64,000 nt of DNA, taken from positions 294,714 to 358,713 of the forward strand of contig NZ_LMPZ01000002.1 of assembly GCF_001424025.1 (NCBI RefSeq). Direction: 5' to 3'. This stretch comes from Brevundimonas sp. Leaf363. Its GTDB lineage: Bacteria; Pseudomonadota; Alphaproteobacteria; Caulobacterales; Caulobacteraceae. Within the stretch, counting starts at the first letter, position 1. Every line of letters starts with the position of its first letter. Positions 61,896 to 64,000 of this stretch are shown here, piece after piece. A program made the translations under genes and the position numbers. The notes below the pieces were generated by a model. It did not search any database, had not been told where the DNA came from, and saw only the letters and a program-made list of their open reading frames with translations.

Positions 61896-63596
61896 CTATT
61901 CCACGGCGGCGACAGCGGCCGCCGTTTGGTCGTCGGAGTGGGGGTGGCGCGCGGCCCAGCGGGCCTGAAGGCGCGGACGGAAGTGGTGGAACGTCACCCA
62001 GGCGCAGCCCAGGGCGGCGAAGGCGCTGATCAGCAGGAAGACGTCGTTGTAGGCCAGGACGTGGGCCTGCTGGGTGATCTGCTGTTGCAGCAGGATCTGA
62101 CCCTCGGCGGTGCGCAGGGCCGGGTCGCCGATGACACGGGCGTATGCGCCCGACAGCTGTTGCAGGCGCAGGACGACCTGGGGGTCGCCCAGGGTGATGG
62201 CCTCGCTGAGCTGGTTCGAGTGGAATTTCTCGCGCACCGTCTCGATCGTGCCGACCAGGGCCGAGCCCAGCAGGCCGCCGACGTTCTGGCCGATGCCGAA
62301 GACGACGATGAAGCTGACCAGGTTCTGCGCGCCCTTTTGCAGCACCTGGGTGATGCCCTGCATCAGGGCCGGGCCGATGAAGAAGGCCGAGGCGAAGGCC
62401 AGCAGGGCCTGGCTGAAATACAGTTGGGCCGGGCGGGTCAGGGTCGTGGAATGGGCGTCGATGAAGGTGCCGATGGCGATGAGGCCCAGCGCGATGGCGA
62501 TCGGCTTGTCCAGCTTGGCCATGTTCAGGGTCAGGGCGCTGGTCAGGCTGCCGACCGCGGTGGCGATCAGGACAATGGCGAACAGGCCGTGCATCTGGTC
62601 CGGGCCGACGCCGAGTTGGCTCAACAGGCCGACCGCACCCGAGGTCTGTTCCGACAGGACGATGCGCACCCCGACGATGGCCAGGGCCAGACGGATCATG
62701 ACGGGGCCGGTCAGCCAGCCCAGGTTGATCAAGGGCGTCTTGCGGTTCAGCTCGACCACCAGGGCGGCGGTCAGCAGGATGATGGAGCCGGCGCTGGCCC
62801 AGCCGATCCAGGCGGCCTCGGTCCACCAGACGATGCGGCCCAGACCCAGCACGGCGCAAAGCAACGCCATGCCCGGCGCGAACAGGGCGAAGGTGACGAA
62901 GTCCAGCGGATCGAACGCCTTCATCCGCTCGGACGGCGGCAGGCGCAGGGCGAAGACGGCGGCCAGCGACAGCAGCGACAGCCCCAGCTCGAAGACGTGA
63001 AAGCCGGTCCAGTCGGATATCTCCACCAGATGGTTGGAGAACAGGCGCACACCCGGCAGGGCCAGGCTGGAGGCGCCGATGGCTAGGATCAGACCCTTCA
63101 GCCGGATCGGCTGGGGGAAGGCCTGGATGATGTAGAGGAAGCCCAGCGACGACAGCGCCGCCGAGGCCATGCCGGCGAAGGCGCGCACGGCCAGGGTCGA
63201 GGCATAGTCCTCGAAGAACAGGGCGCCGACGCCGATCAGGGCGTAGGCGATCAGAAAGATCTGGGCGAACAGACGCAGGCCGTACTGCTGACGGAACTTG
63301 ATCAGCAGCAGGTTCATGCAGGCGTTGGTCATGACGAAGACGACCGGCAGCCAGGCCGCCTCTGTCGTCGAGACGCCCAATGCCCCGGCCAGTTGCTGCG
63401 TATTGGCGCTGACCATGGCCGCGCCGATCGAGCCGGTGGCGGTGACCAGCAGGCCGACGGCGGCGTAGGCGGCGCGGTAGGCGGGCGCGTGGTCCGGCGT
63501 CGCGGGCGAGCCGGGCAGCATCGGCCGCTCATGCGGCTGCAGCGTCTGGACGTAGTCGGCCCAGGGCAAATGGAAGTTGCGACGGTTGCCGCTCAT
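61896..63596 (-). CDS. MFS efflux pump, DHA2/EmrB-like
   Basis: This 566-residue protein has about fourteen hydrophobic helices and forms the inner-membrane part of an EmrAB-type drug efflux system with the adaptor downstream. Recognisable segments are NTQQLAGALGVSTTEAAWLPVVFVMTNACMNLLLIKF, the loop SSLALPGVRLFSN and the late FGIGQNVGGLLGSALVGT. Substrates are unknown. Its ATG overlaps the regulator stop as ATGA, so the regulator, pump and adaptor are one operon. Confidence 0.88.
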   Translation of the reverse strand: MSGNRRNFHLPWADYVQTLQPHERPMLPGSPATPDHAPAYRAAYAAVGLLVTATGSIGAAMVSANTQQLAGALGVSTTEAAWLPVVFVMTNACMNLLLIKFRQQYGLRLFAQIFLIAYALIGVGALFFEDYASTLAVRAFAGMASAALSSLGFLYIIQAFPQPIRLKGLILAIGASSLALPGVRLFSNHLVEISDWTGFHVFELGLSLLSLAAVFALRLPPSERMKAFDPLDFVTFALFAPGMALLCAVLGLGRIVWWTEAAWIGWASAGSIILLTAALVVELNRKTPLINLGWLTGPVMIRLALAIVGVRIVLSEQTSGAVGLLSQLGVGPDQMHGLFAIVLIATAVGSLTSALTLNMAKLDKPIAIALGLIAIGTFIDAHSTTLTRPAQLYFSQALLAFASAFFIGPALMQGITQVLQKGAQNLVSFIVVFGIGQNVGGLLGSALVGTIETVREKFHSNQLSEAITLGDPQVVLRLQQLSGAYARVIGDPALRTAEGQILLQQQITQQAHVLAYNDVFLLISAFAALGCAWVTFHHFRPRLQARWAARHPHSDDQTAAAVAAVE

Positions 63597-64000
63597 GGCC
63601 GCGTCCTCACGGCGTCGATCACAAGTTCTAGCGTGCGGCGGGCGATGGCGTTGCGTTCGCGCGGCGCGGCCTGGTGCAGACCCGCGCCCAGCATGGCCGA
63701 CAGCACGCGCATGTCAGCGGACGTCAGGTCGGGGCGAATAACGCCGGCGGCCTGAGACACCTTTATCGGTCCGGCGCAGGCCTGGCGCATTGCGGCGCGC
63801 AGGGGCGTCAGCAGTTCGTTAGACGGCGCGGCGCGCACGACACCGCCCAGAGCGGTGTTGCGGACCAGCCGCTCGGACAGGGCGGTCAGGAAATCGATGA
63901 AGGCCTCGTCGTGGTCGGCGTCCTCGAACCGCGCACCGAGGTCAGCCACGTCGTCCATCAGCACGGCCAGCGCGATCTCGGTGCGGCCGGGGAAGTTTCG
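63593..64000 (-). CDS. TetR-type transcriptional regulator, C-terminal part (runs off the window)
   Basis: The 135 C-terminal residues of a regulator lie here; the N-terminal DNA-binding half is beyond position 64000. The first visible residues, RNFPGRTEIALAVL, look like the end of a TetR helix-turn-helix (the usual HFPTRE-like segment). The rest is all-helical and ends in RRTLELVIDAVRTRP, typical of a TetR ligand domain. It is upstream of and overlaps the pump gene, which fits a local repressor released by pump substrates (inference). Confidence 0.75.
   Translation of the reverse strand, partial: RNFPGRTEIALAVLMDDVADLGARFEDADHDEAFIDFLTALSERLVRNTALGGVVRAAPSNELLTPLRAAMRQACAGPIKVSQAAGVIRPDLTSADMRVLSAMLGAGLHQAAPRERNAIARRTLELVIDAVRTRP

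Noticed and set aside
1..64000. CRISPR arrays, tRNA or rRNA genes, prophage or insertion sequences
   Set aside because: I read through both strands and saw no regularly spaced repeats, no tRNA-like cloverleaf, and no transposase, integrase or phage structural gene apart from the DUF559 element.

Overview
This is a very GC-rich, densely packed chromosomal window. The gene content suggests an alphaproteobacterium of the Caulobacteraceae, most likely Brevundimonas or a close relative (inference). The pointers are long TonB-dependent receptors of the Xanthomonas/Caulobacter type, a SapC / cupin / tryptophan-halogenase-like sugar-uptake locus, a PleC-like histidine kinase, and many neighbouring genes coupled by 4-bp ATGA or GTGA overlaps. 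I saw no prophage, tRNA, rRNA or CRISPR array.

Layout. 1-469: 3' end of a broken RTX/M10-type secreted protein, carrying an exact 102-bp direct repeat. 516-4348: bacterial NHEJ (LigD and Ku) with two tiny genes between them. 4422-10327: L-arabinose-type catabolic cluster (GH51 arabinofuranosidase, FucP-like permease, mutarotase, FadR-type repressor, AraD1/GguC-like protein) with one motif shared by its two divergent promoters. 10525-21201: TldD/TldE-like pair followed by DUF4159, MoxR, DUF58, BatA-like, DUF4175-like and a further membrane protein, nearly all overlapping. 21256-30279: carbohydrate-uptake locus made of an MFS transporter, halogenase-like flavoprotein, JmjC/cupin protein, SapC and a TonB receptor, with a divergent LacI regulator and a set of LacI-type operator palindromes. 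30280-30646: non-coding region with operators, a strong terminator and an attenuator-like inverted repeat. 30647-34968: sulfate activation operon cysD-cysNC-cysQ plus a TauE exporter.

34972-40566: PepSY membrane protein, DUF1800/DUF1501 pair and L-lactate dehydrogenase. 40600-49999: two hybrid kinases, a single-domain response regulator, a sulfotransferase-glycosyltransferase fusion, a second glycosyltransferase and a variant PIG-L-like protein. 50166-55897: second TonB receptor, PleC-like kinase and its small upstream neighbour. 55975-60602: CBS protein, ALDH7-type dehydrogenase, a DUF559 gene inside an inverted-repeat element, and DUF485/ActP acetate uptake. 60612-64000: a gene-less relative of that element, then an EmrAB-like efflux operon led by a TetR regulator that runs off the window.

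The most unusual item is the 478-bp element at 58011-58488. It holds a DUF559 endonuclease-like gene between 51-bp inverted ends that match at 45 of 51 positions, and two of the differences form a compensatory pair in a small hairpin. A second, gene-less copy of the same end type lies 2.1 kb away. Other points of interest are the LacI operators spread across 1.4 kb, the sulfotransferase-glycosyltransferase fusion, the Tat-signal TldD paired with a signal-less TldE, and the frameshifting duplication at the window start.
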